Shown: positions 62,294 to 64,000 of the stretch, in pieces
Position numbering within the stretch: the first letter of the stretch is position 1
How the letters are laid out: each line of letters opens with the position of its first letter
NCBI GenBank assembly: GCA_937864225.1
Contig: CALMJK010000017.1
Span: 1-64,000 of the forward strand
DNA length: 64,000 nucleotides
Direction: 5' to 3'
Source: an uncultured bacterium
GTDB lineage: Bacteria; Krumholzibacteriota; Krumholzibacteriia; LZORAL124-64-63
Notes under the pieces: model-generated
Told to the model about the DNA's origin: nothing
The model's database searches: none
Seen by the model: the letters and a program-made list of their open reading frames with translations, nothing else
Program-made: the position numbers and the translations under genes

Positions 62294-64000
62294 TCAGCGC
62301 ACGAGCGCCAGTTTGCCGGCAGCGGCCGCGCGGCCGTCGAGCATGAGCGTGAAAAAATACACGCCCGAGGCAACCGGTCGGCCGGCGCGGTCGTCTCCCG
62401 GCCAGGCGATTTCGAACGGGCCGGCGGGGACGCTCATCTCGGCCGAAATCCAGACGGTTCGGCCGCGGGCGTCCCGGATCACGGCGGCCACGCGCCCGGC
62501 CCGCCCAAGCGCGAATTTGAGCTCGACGGAAGGGTTGCAGGGATTGGGCTGCGCGCCGAGGAGTCGCAGACCGGGTTCTGCGCGGGGCGGGTCCGGCAAG
62601 CCGGCGTCCGTCACCGGGTCCAAGATCTCCTGGATCTCGTCCACGTTGATGTGTCCGAACGTGCCCGTTTCCGCATCCACGATCCGGATGAAGGCCTGCT
62701 TGCCGCGCCAAGGGCGCACGTTCCAGGTTCTCTCCGTCATGAAATCGATCCCCGTCCCGGTTTCGCGCGCCAGGACGGTGTCGGCGTCGGCGTCCACGAG
62801 GGCGACGTAACATGTCTGCGGGTAGTTGCCGCCTCCCACACGCAGCCGTATGAAGTCTCCCGCGATGATGAAGGGGCGACTGTCGCAGCTGCCGGTCGCG
62901 GAATCGCCGATGAGGGAACCGGGCGAGCCGCGATCCGAACCCGGTCCCTGGTAGTACTCCCGGCTGCCGAACCAGCCGTTGCCGATCAAGCCGCAGGACG
63001 GCTCGCCACGCTCGACCGGATTGTCGCCGTAGGTGGGCTGGCCGACGCACGAGGCCCCCGTGCGATAGACAAAATCCTTGTCGAGGGGATGCGGTTTCCA
63101 CACATAGGGCACGCGCCCCTCCAAGAACCACACCAGCGTGTCGAAGCGCGCGACGTGGAACAGCTCTCCGGTGAGGCGATGCTGGCCCACGACATAACGG
63201 GAAAAGACATCCACGCCTGGATCGAATTCGTCGATCTCTGCGGCGTTGCCGTAGTCGAGGATCGTGCGATCGGCGAGCGTCCAAGCGCCGGTCGAGTCGG
63301 CCGCCATGTGGCTGACTCCGCTCACGTCCTGTTCGGTGAAGAAGAGATGGTGCCAGTCGCCGCGGACCACGTATTGAGAGCTCTCCAGATCATGCCAACT
63401 CAGCGCGCCATCATGCGCCCACAAGGGCCCCGCGTCGTTCCAGGTCGTCAGATCGACGGACACGGATCTGTGCACGATCCCCTGCTTGGTGCCGGGGTAG
63501 TCGCCGACGCGCAGGCCGGCCGTGGAGAGCATTTGCCAGACCCCGTTCTCGCGGTAGAGGAACGGGTCCCTGCAGGAGCTCCACTCCAGGGTCGCGGACC
63601 AGTAGTACTGCAGGCTGTCGGGGACGAACACGGGGTTCAAGGGGCTCTTTGTCCAGGTGTTGAGGTCAGCGGAGTGGGCTGCGCACGCCCTTTGGACCTT
63701 GAGCGAATCCACGCCCGTGTAGAGCATCGTCCAGCCGCCCCGGCGGGAGTCGGGGACCACGTCGGGGGCCCAGACGCTGTTGGCATCCCACCAGTCTGGA
63801 CCCGCCGCCACGGCCGGGTCGAGGATCGTCCAGTGGTAGAGATCGGGCGAAGTTGCATGGCCGAGCGCGTAGCAACGGGTCGATGGAGTCGCTTCCGCAA
63901 CGGCGATGTAATAAATGTGGTACAGGCTGTCCGGCCGAATCAGGCAAAAGTCCAGGACCTGAAGGCCGGGGTGGATGAAGTACTTCTGCTCGAAGTCGAT
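62294..64000 (-). CDS. secreted glycoside-hydrolase-like beta-propeller (GH32/43-like) protein with FlgD-like C-terminus; N-terminus beyond the window
   Basis: Frame stays open to the window end (IDFEQKYFIHPGLQVLDFCLIRPDSLYHIYYIAVAEATPST...SPDLYHWTIL); CRDPFLYRENGVWQML; C-term PFEIAWPGDDRAGRPVASGVYFFTLML. Confidence 0.65.
   Translation of the reverse strand: MDFEQKYFIHPGLQVLDFCLIRPDSLYHIYYIAVAEATPSTRCYALGHATSPDLYHWTILDPAVAAGPDWWDANSVWAPDVVPDSRRGGWTMLYTGVDSLKVQRACAAHSADLNTWTKSPLNPVFVPDSLQYYWSATLEWSSCRDPFLYRENGVWQMLSTAGLRVGDYPGTKQGIVHRSVSVDLTTWNDAGPLWAHDGALSWHDLESSQYVVRGDWHHLFFTEQDVSGVSHMAADSTGAWTLADRTILDYGNAAEIDEFDPGVDVFSRYVVGQHRLTGELFHVARFDTLVWFLEGRVPYVWKPHPLDKDFVYRTGASCVGQPTYGDNPVERGEPSCGLIGNGWFGSREYYQGPGSDRGSPGSLIGDSATGSCDSRPFIIAGDFIRLRVGGGNYPQTCYVALVDADADTVLARETGTGIDFMTERTWNVRPWRGKQAFIRIVDAETGTFGHINVDEIQEILDPVTDAGLPDPPRAEPGLRLLGAQPNPCNPSVELKFALGRAGRVAAVIRDARGRTVWISAEMSVPAGPFEIAWPGDDRAGRPVASGVYFFTLMLDGRAAAAGKLALVR

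Overview
64 kb window from a high-GC bacterial chromosome. The lineage is probably an uncultivated FCB-like phylum (Eisenbacteria/Krumholzibacteriota type); this is inferred only from FlgD-like C-terminal domains on secreted proteins. Most of the window is dense housekeeping and metabolic sequence: asd-ecfT-truA-fsa, htrA, purB-purLQ-(PurS-like?)-purF, radical SAM/DUF2344-RNase E/G, a FadL/SGNH pair, an arsR-arsP-arsEFG-like organoarsenical operon, an M3 peptidase, sigma factors, a hydE-hydG-aspA-hydF maturation operon, a bd-oxidase-like pair carrying two c-type heme motifs, a HAL-family lyase with an Ala-Cys-Gly MIO site, eno-ftsB, and an ECF sigma/anti-sigma/bactofilin-like unit. The strongest candidate for an undescribed system is at about 50.88-52.88 kb. 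There, an unannotated 43-aa peptide with a double-glycine leader (MIKRVRDEELKGVQGG / VDYTCLCAIDPVNNKSTEFRNFKRMQH), too short for the ORF track, has a good promoter and RBS. A strong hairpin and a radical SAM/SPASM maturase with an N-terminal PqqD/RRE-like region follow it. This RiPP-type locus lies in a visibly less GC-rich stretch. An IS630 transposase remnant, an S41 peptidase and a decayed serine recombinase lie between it and an initiator tRNA-Met gene, consistent with an acquired island. All assignments come from reading the sequence; no database search was run.
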